From Sphingomonas sp. CFBP 13720 (GTDB taxonomy: Bacteria > Pseudomonadota > Alphaproteobacteria > Sphingomonadales > Sphingomonadaceae): a stretch of 64,000 nt of DNA. The notes under the pieces were generated by a model. It saw only the letters and a list, made by a program, of their open reading frames with translations. It had not been told where the DNA came from and did no database searches. Within the stretch, counting starts at the first letter, position 1; each line of letters begins with the position of its first letter. The position numbers were made by a program, and so were the translations under genes. The stretch is taken from the NCBI RefSeq assembly GCF_014842075.1, contig NZ_JACYVA010000007.1:105452-169451 (forward strand), read 5' to 3'. Positions 50,996 through 60,372 of this stretch are shown one piece after another.

Positions 50996-51139
50996 TCAGG
51001 CGCAATCTTCGGGCGGGGCACGCGGTGCAGGCGGCGGGGGAGCGTTCTGCTGGTCCTTCTTGTCAGATCGATCCAACAGGTCGACGATCAACTCGAAGGC
51101 CAGTTCGACCCCCTCGCCAAGGAAGTCCCAGCCGCTCAA
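50996..51139 (-). CDS. Possible 47-residue protein between gatA and gatB
   Basis: A TTG start one base after the gatA stop opens a frame [20 protein letters not shown] followed by [12 protein letters not shown] and a Pro-rich tail ending EDCA. The first half is an acidic amphipathic helix, the second is low complexity. GGTGGTAGG just upstream could serve as ribosome-binding site. It ends 4 bp before gatB, so the whole cluster would be gatC-gatA-orf-gatB. I do not recognise the family; moderately supported by coupling and coding-like composition. Confidence 0.5.
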   Translation of the reverse strand: MSGWDFLGEGVELAFELIVDLLDRSDKKDQQNAPPPPAPRAPPEDCA

Positions 51140-51140
51140 C

Positions 51141-52622
51141 CTACCACCACTTTCCCGGACGGGCGACGAAGCCGGCGCGTTGCTCGATTGCCAGTCCGGC
51201 ATTGAGCACGCCCTGTTCGTCCAGCGGCTTGCCGATGATCTGCAACCCCAGCGGCAGCCCATCCTTGTCGAGGCCGCCGGGCACGCTCATCGCGGGCAAC
51301 CCGGCCAGTGACGACGGCACGGTGAAGACGTCGTTCAGGTACATTGCGATCGGATCGGCGCTCTTTTCGCCCAGCGCGAACGCGGCGGATGGCGCGGTCG
51401 GGGTCAGCAGCACGTCGCACTGTTCCCATGCCTGCTCGAAATCGCGGGCGATCAGCGCGCGGACTTTCTGCGCCTGCGTATAATAGGCGTCGTAGAAGCC
51501 CGCCGACAGCACATAGGTGCCGATCAGGATGCGGCGCTTGACCTCGTCACCGAAGCCGGCAGCACGGGTCGCGGCATACATGTCCTGCAACCCCGCCCCT
51601 TCGGGCAGCACGCGCTGACCATAGCGCACGCCGTCATAGCGGGCGAGGTTGGACGACGCCTCTGCCGGGGCGATGATGTAATAGGCGGGCAGTGCGTACT
51701 TCGTATGCGGCAGCGATACCTCGACGATCTCGGCACCGGCATCCTTCAGCCAGTCGATCCCGCGCTGCCACAGCGTTTCGATCTCTGCGGGCATGCCGTC
51801 GACCCGATACTCCTTCGGAATGCCGACGCGCTTGCCGTTCAGGTTCGCGTCGAGGCCAGCCTCCCACGCGGGCACCGGCAGGTCGAGCGAGGTCGCATCC
51901 TTCGGATCGAACCCGGCCATCGCCTCCAGCATGATCGCACAGTCGCGCACGTCGCGCGCCATCGGTCCCGCCTGATCGAGCGACGAAGCGAAGGCGACGA
52001 CACCGAAGCGCGAACAGCGACCATAGGTCGGCTTGATCCCGGTGATGCCGACGAACGCGGCGGGCTGACGGATCGAACCGCCGGTATCCGTGCCGGTCGC
52101 CGCCGGGCACAACCGTGCCGCGATCGCCGCCGACGATCCGCCCGATGATCCGCCGGGAGCCAACGGCGCGGTGTCGCCCGGCCGACGCCACGGCGAGACG
52201 ACGTTGCCGAACGCGCTGGTTTCGTTGGAAGACCCCATCGCGAACTGGTCGAGGTTGAGCTTGCCGAGCATCCCCGCGCCGGCAGCCCACAAATTGCCCG
52301 ACACCGTCGATTCATATTGCGGCACGAAGCCTTTCAGGATGTCGCTCGCCGCCGTCGTCTCGACGCCCTGCGTGCAGAACAGGTCCTTCATGCCGATCGG
52401 AACGCCGGCCAGCGGACGCAGCGTATCGCCCGCCGCGCGGGCATCGTCGGCGGCCTGCGCGGCGGCAATCGCATGGTCGGGCGTTTCGACGAGGAAGGCG
52501 TTGAGCGGCTTCGCTGCAGCAACAGCGTCGATGAAGGCGCCGGCCACTTCGCGCGCGGAAAAACTGCCGTCGCGCACGCCGTCGCGAATGGCGGCGACGC
52601 CAAGGTCGGTCAGGTCGGACAC
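51141..52622 (-). CDS. gatA: Aspartyl/glutamyl-tRNA amidotransferase subunit A
   Basis: Amidase subunit (493 aa) that releases ammonia from glutamine for GatB. GTG start overlaps the gatC TAG by one base. The Ser-cisSer-Lys triad is visible: IGMKDLFC (Lys), [15 protein letters not shown] (amidase signature with cis-Ser) and [13 protein letters not shown] (nucleophile Ser). The C-terminal [20 protein letters not shown] is typical. Middle gene of gatC-gatA-gatB. Confidence 0.97.
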   Translation of the reverse strand: MSDLTDLGVAAIRDGVRDGSFSAREVAGAFIDAVAAAKPLNAFLVETPDHAIAAAQAADDARAAGDTLRPLAGVPIGMKDLFCTQGVETTAASDILKGFVPQYESTVSGNLWAAGAGMLGKLNLDQFAMGSSNETSAFGNVVSPWRRPGDTAPLAPGGSSGGSSAAIAARLCPAATGTDTGGSIRQPAAFVGITGIKPTYGRCSRFGVVAFASSLDQAGPMARDVRDCAIMLEAMAGFDPKDATSLDLPVPAWEAGLDANLNGKRVGIPKEYRVDGMPAEIETLWQRGIDWLKDAGAEIVEVSLPHTKYALPAYYIIAPAEASSNLARYDGVRYGQRVLPEGAGLQDMYAATRAAGFGDEVKRRILIGTYVLSAGFYDAYYTQAQKVRALIARDFEQAWEQCDVLLTPTAPSAAFALGEKSADPIAMYLNDVFTVPSSLAGLPAMSVPGGLDKDGLPLGLQIIGKPLDEQGVLNAGLAIEQRAGFVARPGKWW

Positions 52623-52909
52623 TATTCGATCACCTTCGGAACGGTAAAGAAGCCATGGTCGCCCTGCGGCGCATTGGCCAGGACCCGGTCGCGTACGTTG
52701 CCGTCGGTGACGACATCGTCGCGCAGGCGCAGATGGTTGGGGATCACGGCGGTCATCGGTTCGACGCCGCTGGTATCAACCTCGCCCAGTTGCTCGATCC
52801 AGCCAAGGATGTTGCCTAGTTCGGGCGCGAGGCGCGCAGCCTCGTCCTCGGTGATCGCGATGCGGGCAAGGCCGGCCACGCGCTTGACGGTTGCAGGTTC
52901 GACGGACAT
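52622..52909 (-). CDS. gatC: Aspartyl/glutamyl-tRNA amidotransferase subunit C
   Basis: Small scaffold subunit (95 aa) that wraps around GatA. Start [19 protein letters not shown], with [20 protein letters not shown] and [12 protein letters not shown] at the C-terminus as in the family. Upstream 30 in-frame residues are not conserved. It begins the gatC-gatA-gatB operon. Confidence 0.95.
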   Translation of the reverse strand: MSVEPATVKRVAGLARIAITEDEAARLAPELGNILGWIEQLGEVDTSGVEPMTAVIPNHLRLRDDVVTDGNVRDRVLANAPQGDHGFFTVPKVIE

Positions 52910-52988
52910 GGCCGTGCGGCTAGCATCCCCGCCCCCGCCCCACAAGCACCCACGGGGCCGGCGCACGCATCGCCCCGAGGAGGTCCGA

Positions 52989-54098
52989 TTGGCGCGCAAG
53001 TTCCTGTATGTCGTCGCCGCGCTGATCGTGCTCGCGATCGCGGCGGCGTTCGCCTACCGCCTGTTCGGCGTCCAGTTGTTGCGGCGGACGCTGGTTCCGG
53101 GCGTCGCGTTCAAGGCGGAGCCGGCCGTCGCCGCCAATGGCTATGCCGACCGGCAAATGTGGTTCGCGCGACCGGGGTTGACCGACACGCCCGTCGACTG
53201 GCTGCCGCCGGGATTCGCAAAGGTCGCGCCGGGCCGGGCCGAGATATTCTTCATCCATCCCACGTCGTTCGTCGGGACCGACCGGTGGAATGCGCCGCTG
53301 GACGATCCCGAGACAAACGGCCGGGCGCAGGTGTTCCTGCGCGGACAAGCCAGCGCGTTCGCCGCCGCTGGTCGGGTATGGGCGCCACGCTATCGTCAGG
53401 CGACGTTCGGCGCGTTCCTGACCAGCGAAGCAAGCGCGAAACAGGCCCTCGGGCTGGCACATGGCGACGTAGCCGCCGCGTTCGAGCAATTCCTGCGCGA
53501 GATCGATCCCAACGCGCCGATCATCCTTGCGGGGCATAGTCAGGGCGCGCTGCACCTGACCCACCTGTTGCGCGATCGGGTGGCGGGAACGCCGATCGCG
53601 CGGCGGGTAGTCGCGGCCTATGTCGTCGGCTGGCCGGTATCGAAGGCGACCGACCTTGCCGCGATGGGCCTGCCCGAATGCACGACGCCGGCACAGGCGC
53701 GATGCCTGTTGTCGTGGCAGAGTTTTGCCGAACCGGCCGATCCGTCGCTGATCGTCGATACGTTCGATGCGACCACCGGCTTCGATGGACGGCCCCGCGC
53801 CGGAACGCCGATGGTCTGCACCAACCCGCTGACCGGAACCGCCAACGCCGCCGCGGCGGCTTCTGCCAACGCCGGAACGCTGGTTCCGGAAGCGTCGCTG
53901 GAGAACGCCGTGCTGACGCCGGGACTGATCCCGGGACGGTGCGAGGGCCGCGGGTTCCTGTCGATCGGCAGCGATCCGCCCGATCTTGGTCCTTATGTCC
54001 TGCCCGGCAACAACTGGCATGTGTATGATTACAGTCTGTTCTGGGCGAATGTTCGCAGCGATGCACTACGTCGCTTGGCGACGTGGGAGGGCCGATGA
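52989..54098 (+). CDS. DUF3089 alpha/beta-hydrolase-like protein
   Basis: 369 residues from a TTG start preceded by GAGGAGG. One N-terminal hydrophobic helix (about 5-24) anchors or exports it. The core contains [22 protein letters not shown] and the nucleophile elbow [13 protein letters not shown], followed by AYVVGWPV and [10 protein letters not shown], as in DUF3089 (PF11288). Substrate unknown; an esterase or lipase-like role is inferred from the Ser elbow. Convergence of its stop with the ruvX ATG (4-bp overlap) puts the two in one transcript. Confidence 0.85.
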   Translation: MARKFLYVVAALIVLAIAAAFAYRLFGVQLLRRTLVPGVAFKAEPAVAANGYADRQMWFARPGLTDTPVDWLPPGFAKVAPGRAEIFFIHPTSFVGTDRWNAPLDDPETNGRAQVFLRGQASAFAAAGRVWAPRYRQATFGAFLTSEASAKQALGLAHGDVAAAFEQFLREIDPNAPIILAGHSQGALHLTHLLRDRVAGTPIARRVVAAYVVGWPVSKATDLAAMGLPECTTPAQARCLLSWQSFAEPADPSLIVDTFDATTGFDGRPRAGTPMVCTNPLTGTANAAAAASANAGTLVPEASLENAVLTPGLIPGRCEGRGFLSIGSDPPDLGPYVLPGNNWHVYDYSLFWANVRSDALRRLATWEGR

Positions 54099-54565
54099 TT
54101 ACCGAGGACCGTAGCGTTTTCCGCGATGTGCTGCCTGACGGTGGGCGGCTGATCGGGCTGGACGTAGGGACGAAAGCGATCGGCACTGCGCTGTGCGACG
54201 CCGGGTGGAGCTTCGCCAGCCCGGCGGTGCTGGTCGTCCGCACGAAGTTCAGCGCCGACAAGGTGCAGTTGCAGACGCTGATTCGGCAGCAATCGGTGCG
54301 CGGTATCGTCATCGGCCTGCCGCTCAACATGGACGGCAGCGATTCGCCCCGGACGCAATCGGTCCGCGCATTCGCCCGCAACCTCGACGATATCGGGCTG
54401 CCGATCTTTCTGTGGGACGAGCGCTGGTCGACCGTTGCGGTGGAGCGCCAGATGATCGCGGAGGATCTGAGCCGCGCCAAACGGGCCGAGCGGGTCGACA
54501 AGCTGGCGGCGGCGTATATCCTGCAAGGTGCGATCGACGCGCTGGTCCACGTCCCGCTGCTCTGA
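54095..54565 (+). CDS. ruvX: Holliday junction resolvase-like RuvX (YqgF)
   Basis: 156 residues. RNase H-like fold: [17 protein letters not shown] (first catalytic Asp), [14 protein letters not shown] (strand with Glu/Asn region), and [16 protein letters not shown] (DER motif). The enzyme is linked to 16S rRNA 5' maturation in E. coli. Start MITEDRSVF overlaps the previous stop; a start four codons upstream is possible. Confidence 0.92.
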   Translation: MITEDRSVFRDVLPDGGRLIGLDVGTKAIGTALCDAGWSFASPAVLVVRTKFSADKVQLQTLIRQQSVRGIVIGLPLNMDGSDSPRTQSVRAFARNLDDIGLPIFLWDERWSTVAVERQMIAEDLSRAKRAERVDKLAAAYILQGAIDALVHVPLL

Positions 54566-54585
54566 TTTTACAGGATAATCATTCC

Positions 54586-55521
54586 ATGCCCCGTATCGTA
54601 TCGCTGCTGCCCAGCGCCACCGAGATCGCCGTCGCGCTGGGCTTCGGCAACGATCTGGTCGGGCGGAGCCATGAATGCGATTTCCCCCCCGAAGTGACCG
54701 CCCTGCCCCGGCTAACGTCGACCCGCATTGAAAAGGGGTTGCCGTCGCGGTTGATCGACGATCGGGTGCAAGCGATCGTGACCGCAGGGCTGTCCTGTTA
54801 CGAAGTCGACGCGCCGACGATGCGCGACCTGGCGCCGCATGTCGTACTAACCCAGTCGCAATGCGCGGTCTGCGCCGTCACGCCCGACGATCTGGTAGAG
54901 GCGCTGTGCGCGTGGCAAGGACAGGACCCGGTGCTCGTGTCGCTCGCGCCCAACGATCTTGGCGACGTATGGGGCGATTTCGGCCGGGTGGCGCAGGCGC
55001 TGGGCGTGCCCGAACGCGCGCCGCCGGTGGTTGCGAAGCTGAAGCAGCGGCTTGCCGCCATCGCCGCGACGGCGGCGGCGCAACCAACGCGACCCACGGT
55101 GGCGGCGGTCGAGTGGATCGATCCGCTGATGGTCGCAGGAAACTGGGTGCCCGAATTGATCGACGCGGCGGGCGGCATCAGCCTGTTCGCCGAAGCCGGA
55201 CAGCATTCGCCATGGGCTGAATGGGACGCGCTGGTCGATGCCGATCCCGACGTGATCGTGATGATGCCATGCGGGTTCCAGATCGCGCAGACGCTGGGCG
55301 ACCTGTCGCCGCTGACCGGCCGGCCCGGCTGGTCGCGGCTGAAAGCCGTGTGCGAGGACCGGGTGTTCGTTGCCGACGGGCATCATTTCTTCAACCGTCC
55401 CGGCCCGAGGCTGGTGGAATCGGCCGAGATCCTCGCCGAGATCATCCATCCGAATGCTTTTTCGTTCGGACATGAAGGACGCGGGTGGCAGCGGCTTGCG
55501 CGGGGCAACGGCGCGGCGTAA
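54586..55521 (+). CDS. BtuF-like substrate-binding-fold protein (cobalamin-binding type), no signal peptide
   Basis: 311 residues of the periplasmic-binding fold PF01497: [50 protein letters not shown] and the second lobe [20 protein letters not shown] and [13 protein letters not shown]. The N-terminus goes straight into the fold with no export signal, so it may be cytosolic and not part of an ABC importer. No permease or ATPase is nearby. It sits between ruvX and pyrB. Corrinoid binding is a family guess. Confidence 0.85.
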   Translation: MPRIVSLLPSATEIAVALGFGNDLVGRSHECDFPPEVTALPRLTSTRIEKGLPSRLIDDRVQAIVTAGLSCYEVDAPTMRDLAPHVVLTQSQCAVCAVTPDDLVEALCAWQGQDPVLVSLAPNDLGDVWGDFGRVAQALGVPERAPPVVAKLKQRLAAIAATAAAQPTRPTVAAVEWIDPLMVAGNWVPELIDAAGGISLFAEAGQHSPWAEWDALVDADPDVIVMMPCGFQIAQTLGDLSPLTGRPGWSRLKAVCEDRVFVADGHHFFNRPGPRLVESAEILAEIIHPNAFSFGHEGRGWQRLARGNGAA

Positions 55522-55532
55522 CCGGCCGTCTC

Positions 55533-56522
55533 ATGTCCCTGTCCGACCACCGCCCCGCCGCCATGATCGATGGCGGCGCCGTCTTTCCGCATCGCCACCT
55601 GACCGGAATCGAGGGGTTGCAGCCCCATGAGATCCTGTTCCTGCTCGACGAAGCGGAACAATGGATCGACGCGAACCGCAACCGCGCACCCGGCGATCGT
55701 CGGCTGGAAGGCGTCACGCAGATCAACGCGTTCTTTGAAAACAGCACGCGGACGCTGCTGTCGTTCGAGATCGCGGGCAAAAGGCTGGGGGCCGACGTGG
55801 TCAACATGCATGCCGGCCAGTCGAGCGTGAAGAAGGGCGAGACGCTGATCGACACCGCCGTCACGTTGAACGCGATGCGCGCCGACGTGATCGTCATCCG
55901 CCACGGATCGTCGGGCGCGGTGCAGTTGATCGCGGACAAGGTCGATTGTCCGGTGCTGAATGCAGGCGATGGATGGCATGAACATCCGACACAGGCGCTG
56001 CTCGACGCGTTGACCATCCGCCGCCGGCTGGGTTCGATCGCCTACAAGCGCGTCGTGATCTGTGGCGATATCCTGCACAGCCGGGTCGCGCGGTCGAACA
56101 TCCTCGCGCTGACCACGCTGGCGGCGGAGGTTCGGGTCGCCGCCCCCGCAACGCTGATGCCCGAGTCGATCGAGGCGATGGGGGTCACCCCGTTCACCGA
56201 TTTCGACGCGGCGCTGGCGGGGGCGGACGTGGTGATGATGCTGCGGTTGCAGAACGAACGGATGAACGGCGGCTTCATTCCGTCGACCCGCGAATATCAC
56301 CTGCGCTACGGGCTGACGCGCGAGCGGCTGAAACGTGCCGAACCAGGCGCGCTGGTGATGCATCCCGGCCCGATGAACCGGGGGGTCGAGATTACCAGCG
56401 ACGTCGCCGACGATACCGAACGGTCGGCGATCACCGAACAGGTCGAAATGGGCGTGGCCGTGCGGATGGCGTGTCTCGATGTGCTGACCCGGCGAAGCCG
56501 CGGTGTGGAGGGCTGGTCATGA
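55533..56522 (+). CDS. pyrB: Aspartate carbamoyltransferase catalytic subunit
   Basis: 329 residues. Catalyses carbamoyl phosphate plus aspartate to carbamoyl-aspartate in pyrimidine synthesis. Motifs: [13 protein letters not shown] (STRT 71-74, carbamoyl-phosphate site), [30 protein letters not shown] and [12 protein letters not shown]. Start at [11 protein letters not shown]. It overlaps the following dihydroorotase-like gene by ATGA. No pyrI-type regulatory subunit is present. Confidence 0.97.
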   Translation: MSLSDHRPAAMIDGGAVFPHRHLTGIEGLQPHEILFLLDEAEQWIDANRNRAPGDRRLEGVTQINAFFENSTRTLLSFEIAGKRLGADVVNMHAGQSSVKKGETLIDTAVTLNAMRADVIVIRHGSSGAVQLIADKVDCPVLNAGDGWHEHPTQALLDALTIRRRLGSIAYKRVVICGDILHSRVARSNILALTTLAAEVRVAAPATLMPESIEAMGVTPFTDFDAALAGADVVMMLRLQNERMNGGFIPSTREYHLRYGLTRERLKRAEPGALVMHPGPMNRGVEITSDVADDTERSAITEQVEMGVAVRMACLDVLTRRSRGVEGWS

Positions 56523-57730
56523 GCATCATCTTCACCGGCGCGACCCGCGTGTGCCCGACGAACGGCGTGAGCCACGGCGATCTGGTCGTCTTCGGCGACC
56601 GGATCGTTTCGTCGGCGGTGGGACTGGACGATGCAACGCGGATCGATCTGTCGGGCAAGCTGATCGCGCCCGCCATCGTGGATCTGGGCGTTTTCGGGAT
56701 CGACGTGGCGGCGTGCAAGGCGGGCGGGATCGTGCGCGTGGGACTGATGCCCGATCAGGTTCCGGTGCTCGACGGCCCCGGCATCGTCGCGCGCGCGGCG
56801 CATATGGGTAAACCCGATCTGTGGATCCATCCGATCGCAGCAGCCACGCGCGGGCTAACGGGCATCGATCTGGCAGAAATGGCGATCAACGCCGAAGCGG
56901 GCGCGGCGGCGGTCGCCACCGGGCGCCGATGGATCGCCGACAGCGGCGTGATGCGCAAGGTGCTGGCCTATGCCCGCGATTGCGGACTGACCGTGATTGT
57001 CCATGCCGAGGACGGCGGACTGGCCGGCGACGCGGTGGCGACGGCGGGCGAGACGGCGACCAGGCTGGGACTTCCATCAGCGCCCGCCATCGCCGAGCCG
57101 CTGGCAATCGCGCGCGACGTGATGCTGGCTGAGGATACCGGCGCGCGGCTCCATTTCCGGCAGGTGACGACGGCGGCGGGGTTCGACTTGATCCGCGCAG
57201 CGAAGCGTCGTGGCGTGGCGGTAACGTGCGGGATCACACCCGCGCATCTGTACCTGTCCGATATCGCGATGAGCGATTTCCGCACCTTCGCGCATCTGTC
57301 CCCGCCCCTGCGCAGCGAAAGCGACCGGCGCGCGGCGCGCGAGGCGCTGCGCGACGGGACGATCGACATTCTGTGTTCGGGCCACGACCCGCGCGGCCCC
57401 GAAGCCAAGCGGCTGCCCTTTGCCGATTCAGAACCGGGTATGGCGGGAGCGGAAACGCTGTTGCCGATGGGACTTGGCCTCGTGCGCGACGGGGTGATCG
57501 AACTGGACCGGCTGTTCGCGCTGTTGTCCGCCAACCCGGCGGCGTTGCTGGGGCTGGATACCGGCACGCTGGCGTCGGGCGCGCCCGCCGACCTGATCGT
57601 GATCGATCGCGACGCGCCGTGGCAGGTCCGGGGCGATGCCTTCGCCGGAAAGGCGGGCAACACCCCGTTCGACGGACTGCCGGTGCAGGGACGCGTCGTT
57701 CAGACGATCAAAGGCGGCGCGTTCCTGTAA
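56519..57730 (+). CDS. Dihydroorotase-like protein lacking the first metal-binding motif (PyrC')
   Basis: 403 residues of the amidohydrolase fold, coupled to pyrB by an ATGA overlap. In active dihydroorotases the strand after the LIAPG-type turn carries DxHxH; here it is DLGVF at residues 55-59, so both zinc His are gone. Later parts persist: [20 protein letters not shown] and [16 protein letters not shown] (in place of TDHAPH). Inactive PyrC' partners that scaffold PyrB are known from Pseudomonas, and this is the likely role; an active pyrC should be elsewhere in the genome. Confidence 0.85.
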   Translation: MSIIFTGATRVCPTNGVSHGDLVVFGDRIVSSAVGLDDATRIDLSGKLIAPAIVDLGVFGIDVAACKAGGIVRVGLMPDQVPVLDGPGIVARAAHMGKPDLWIHPIAAATRGLTGIDLAEMAINAEAGAAAVATGRRWIADSGVMRKVLAYARDCGLTVIVHAEDGGLAGDAVATAGETATRLGLPSAPAIAEPLAIARDVMLAEDTGARLHFRQVTTAAGFDLIRAAKRRGVAVTCGITPAHLYLSDIAMSDFRTFAHLSPPLRSESDRRAAREALRDGTIDILCSGHDPRGPEAKRLPFADSEPGMAGAETLLPMGLGLVRDGVIELDRLFALLSANPAALLGLDTGTLASGAPADLIVIDRDAPWQVRGDAFAGKAGNTPFDGLPVQGRVVQTIKGGAFL

Positions 57731-57743
57731 GGGAACGCGCCGC
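57714..57743 (+). terminator. Stem-loop spanning the pyrC-like stop codon
   Basis: Perfect 12-bp stem (57714-57725 with 57732-57743); the TAA stop lies in its 6-nt loop. No T-run follows, so it may be a terminator or a 3'-end protective structure. A second 7-bp stem follows at 57796-57802 with 57812-57818, placed to serve the convergent SPOR gene. Confidence 0.6.
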
Positions 57744-57836
57744 TCCTCCTGGGAGAGGACTGGGAAACTCTGGGACGCCGGCCCTAGCGGGATGCTGCGG
57801 CGCGGTCTAACCGCCGCACCGCGTTAACCGGTCGCT

Positions 57837-59138
57837 TCAACGCGAAGCCATCCGGATCGGGCGCGCCCAACTGGCGAGCCGTTCCCCGACATGGTTGCGG
57901 ACGAAACAGCGCGTGCTGCGGTTGCGAAGGTCGCGGCATAGCTGCAACGCTTCGTTCCGCGTGAACCCGCCGACCGACAACCGGTAATAGCGGACGCCCC
58001 TTACCGTTGCCTGAACGCCCTGCGGCGACAGATTGGTCAGCCGCGCATTACCGCGACGGACGCGGTGCCAGCCGTCGCGGGCACTGGCGACATCGGGATA
58101 GGCGCCGAGTTGTACGAAATAGCTGCCCGTGACCGGCGGGGCCGGCGCGGCGCGCGGTGCGGCCAGCCGTACCGGAACGGCCGGCAGTGCCTGGACGATC
58201 GCACGATAGGGCGCAAAATGGACCCCCGTCGCGATGGCCGGGGAAGCGGACGGTTCGACAAGGACCGGACCGATGCCTGTCGGTCCGGTAACAGCGGCCG
58301 ACGACGGCGCAGGCGGTACGGTCCCGGGCGGCGCAACCAGTGCCAACGACGATGGCGCAGCCGGCATCGCTTCCTTCCAAGCTACCGCCGCCACCGGTGT
58401 AGAAGGTTCGGGGGCGAGTGCCAGTTGCAGCGGTTGCCCGCGATCCGCGACCGGCGTGACGCCAAGCAGTGCCGCGACCTGTTGCGCCGCCGTGCCAGGC
58501 CGGGCGAACTCGGCCCATTCCCCCAGCCGCCGATCGACGTGATCGGGAGCCATGTCGACCGCCGCGACTGCCCGTGCCTCGATCCACCGACCGTTGAGCG
58601 CCAGTACCAGCGCCAGATTCTGCCGCACCGTCGCGGTCGCCGCCGGATCGCGCGCAGCATCGGCCAGCATCGCCATGCCGCCCGATGGATCGCCTGCCAG
58701 CGCCAGCGCAAGGCCATGGTCGGCAGGAACGATCCGTTCCGCATGCGCCGTCAGCGTGCCCCGCGCCGCGAACCAGTCCCCGGTCGCGATCTGCGCCAAC
58801 GCGAGATTGAGCGCGGAACGGCCATCGGCGGGATCGAGCGCGAGCGTATCGGTCAACGCCTGCGCAGCCGAACCGAACCGTCCTGCCGCCAGATAGGCGC
58901 GGCCCAGCAGGGCGCGATACGCAGCATCGCGCGGGGCGAGCGCCACCGCCTGTTCGGCGAAGCGGACGGCGGTCGCGCCCTTGCGCTTCGCCAGCGCCGC
59001 GCCGGCCTTTTCCGCGAAACGCGGAGCGGTACGTGCATCGTCGGCGGCCGACGCGACCGATCCGGTGGCGATCGCCCCCAGCGATCCGCACAACATGCCG
59101 CCGGCAAGCGAGATCGTGGCGAGCATACGGGACTTCAT
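57837..59138 (-). CDS. TPR and SPOR-domain exported protein
   Basis: 433 residues. Signal peptide (about 1-32, ends ASA); TPR-type helical repeats (about 40-150, with AVALAPRDAAYRALLGRAY and DPADGRSALNLALAQ); a long Ala/Pro-rich linker; and a C-terminal SPOR domain (about 345-420) with GSYFVQLGAYPDVASARDGW and VRYYRLSVGGFTRNEA. SPOR domains bind denuded glycan strands at division septa. The gene overlaps the preceding 128-aa gene by ATGA and is third in a parA-rhh-spor operon. Confidence 0.88.
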   Translation of the reverse strand: MKSRMLATISLAGGMLCGSLGAIATGSVASAADDARTAPRFAEKAGAALAKRKGATAVRFAEQAVALAPRDAAYRALLGRAYLAAGRFGSAAQALTDTLALDPADGRSALNLALAQIATGDWFAARGTLTAHAERIVPADHGLALALAGDPSGGMAMLADAARDPAATATVRQNLALVLALNGRWIEARAVAAVDMAPDHVDRRLGEWAEFARPGTAAQQVAALLGVTPVADRGQPLQLALAPEPSTPVAAVAWKEAMPAAPSSLALVAPPGTVPPAPSSAAVTGPTGIGPVLVEPSASPAIATGVHFAPYRAIVQALPAVPVRLAAPRAAPAPPVTGSYFVQLGAYPDVASARDGWHRVRRGNARLTNLSPQGVQATVRGVRYYRLSVGGFTRNEALQLCRDLRNRSTRCFVRNHVGERLASWARPIRMASR

Positions 59139-59521
59139 GATGTACTCCCTTCGGTGCCGGTGTCCGTCAACCGGCGCACCAACGCATCGACTTCGGGAAC
59201 GGTCGCGAGAAACCGGTCGAGTGCCTGCGTCAGGATCGCGTCGGGACCGACGTTGCGGATCGCGGCGGCAAGGCGCAGCCGCCACAGCCGGTCGGTATCG
59301 AGGTGCAGCGTCACCACATCCCCCGCTGCCGGACTTGCCAGCCCCTGCAACTCCGCCCGTTGCCGCAGCACCGGCGGGACCGTTTCGGGCAGGCCGATAT
59401 CGTTCCAGCCAAGGTCGTCGTCGCCCGGCCCGCCGGCGTGCGGACGCATCGCCGGGCGGGCTTCGCCCTTGCGGGCCAGCAGGCCGGACGCGACCGGCGA
59501 TACGGGACGCGGCGGCGTCAT
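59135..59521 (-). CDS. Small protein with ribbon-helix-helix-like C-terminus
   Basis: 128 residues. The N-terminal part is disordered with a basic motif GLLARKGEARPAM (13-25) that could stimulate ParA ATPase, as flexible tails of ParB/ParG do. Residues 69-108 (VVTLHLDTDRLWRLRLAAAI then GPDAILTQALDRFLA) fit a ribbon-helix-helix: one strand and two helices. The ATG lies 2 bp after the parA stop and its TGA overlaps the SPOR gene. It looks like the DNA-binding or adaptor partner of the ParA ATPase; this is inference. Confidence 0.7.
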   Translation of the reverse strand: MTPPRPVSPVASGLLARKGEARPAMRPHAGGPGDDDLGWNDIGLPETVPPVLRQRAELQGLASPAAGDVVTLHLDTDRLWRLRLAAAIRNVGPDAILTQALDRFLATVPEVDALVRRLTDTGTEGSTS

Positions 59522-59523
59522 CG

Positions 59524-60231
59524 TCAACCGACCCCCCGACGGCCGAAGCCGCCGGCCGGACGCTGTCCGGGACGCGCGGCGGTCGGCACCGCGAACACGG
59601 TGCGGCGGAAGTTCTTTTCCAGCCGGTCGTGGACATAGGTCCACAATGCCTCGATCTCGCCGCTGGACCGGGATGCGGGGTCCAGTTCCATAACGGTCCG
59701 GCCATCGACCATCGACGATGCGAAATCGACGCGGTGATGGACCGTCACCGGTGCGACGATGCCGTGCTGCGACAACGCCATCGTCGCTTCCGCCGTGATC
59801 CGTGCGCCGGGGGTGGCGGCGTTGACGACGAAGACCAGCGGCTTTCCGGCGCGGTCGCACAGGTCTACGGTCGCCCCGACGGCGCGCAGGTCGTGCGGGC
59901 TGGGCCGGGTCGGCACGACCACCAGTTCGGCGACGGCGATGACGCTCTGGATCGCCGGGGTGATCGCGGGCGGGGTGTCGATCACCGCCAGCTTGAACCC
60001 ATGCGCCCGCAGCGTTTCCAGATCGGCGGCAAGGCGCGCGACCGTGGTTTGGGCGAAAGCGGGAAATTCGGTGTCGCGTTCGTTCCACCAGTCGGCCAGC
60101 GACCCTTGCGGATCGATGTCGATCATCACCACGGGGCCGGCACCCGCGCGCTGGGCCTGCACGGCGAGATGGCCCGACAGCGTCGTCTTGCCCGATCCCC
60201 CCTTCTGCGATGCCACCGCGAGTACGCGCAT
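59524..60231 (-). CDS. ParA/MinD-family ATPase
   Basis: 235 residues. Deviant Walker A KGGSGKTT at the N-terminus (MRVLAVASQKGGSGKTT), switch I MIDIDPQGSLADWW (A' box with the second Asp), and Walker B LAVIDTPP. The family forms ATP-dimers on nucleoid DNA or membrane to position cargo. It is orphan: no parB or parS is adjacent, and its operon partners are an RHH-like protein and a SPOR protein. The start ATG at 60231 is unambiguous; the upstream frame is the reverse complement of the divergent gene. Divergent from the Sel1-SPOR gene over 141 bp. Confidence 0.9.
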   Translation of the reverse strand: MRVLAVASQKGGSGKTTLSGHLAVQAQRAGAGPVVMIDIDPQGSLADWWNERDTEFPAFAQTTVARLAADLETLRAHGFKLAVIDTPPAITPAIQSVIAVAELVVVPTRPSPHDLRAVGATVDLCDRAGKPLVFVVNAATPGARITAEATMALSQHGIVAPVTVHHRVDFASSMVDGRTVMELDPASRSSGEIEALWTYVHDRLEKNFRRTVFAVPTAARPGQRPAGGFGRRGVG

Positions 60232-60372
60232 GCGGACAAGCCCCCTGTTTGCCGAGACCGACGGATCGCAGAGCAGGGATAAGAACTGGTTAACACCGTT
60301 CGGCGATGAAATGCTTTCCGAACTCGGGGCCGCACTGATATCCCCGGACGGAGAAGGACGAAGGGGAATGCG

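Noticed and set aside
59135..60088. Extended 317-aa version of the RHH-like gene
   Set aside because: The upstream 189 residues overlap parA in another frame; the ATG at 59521, just after the parA stop, is the sensible start.
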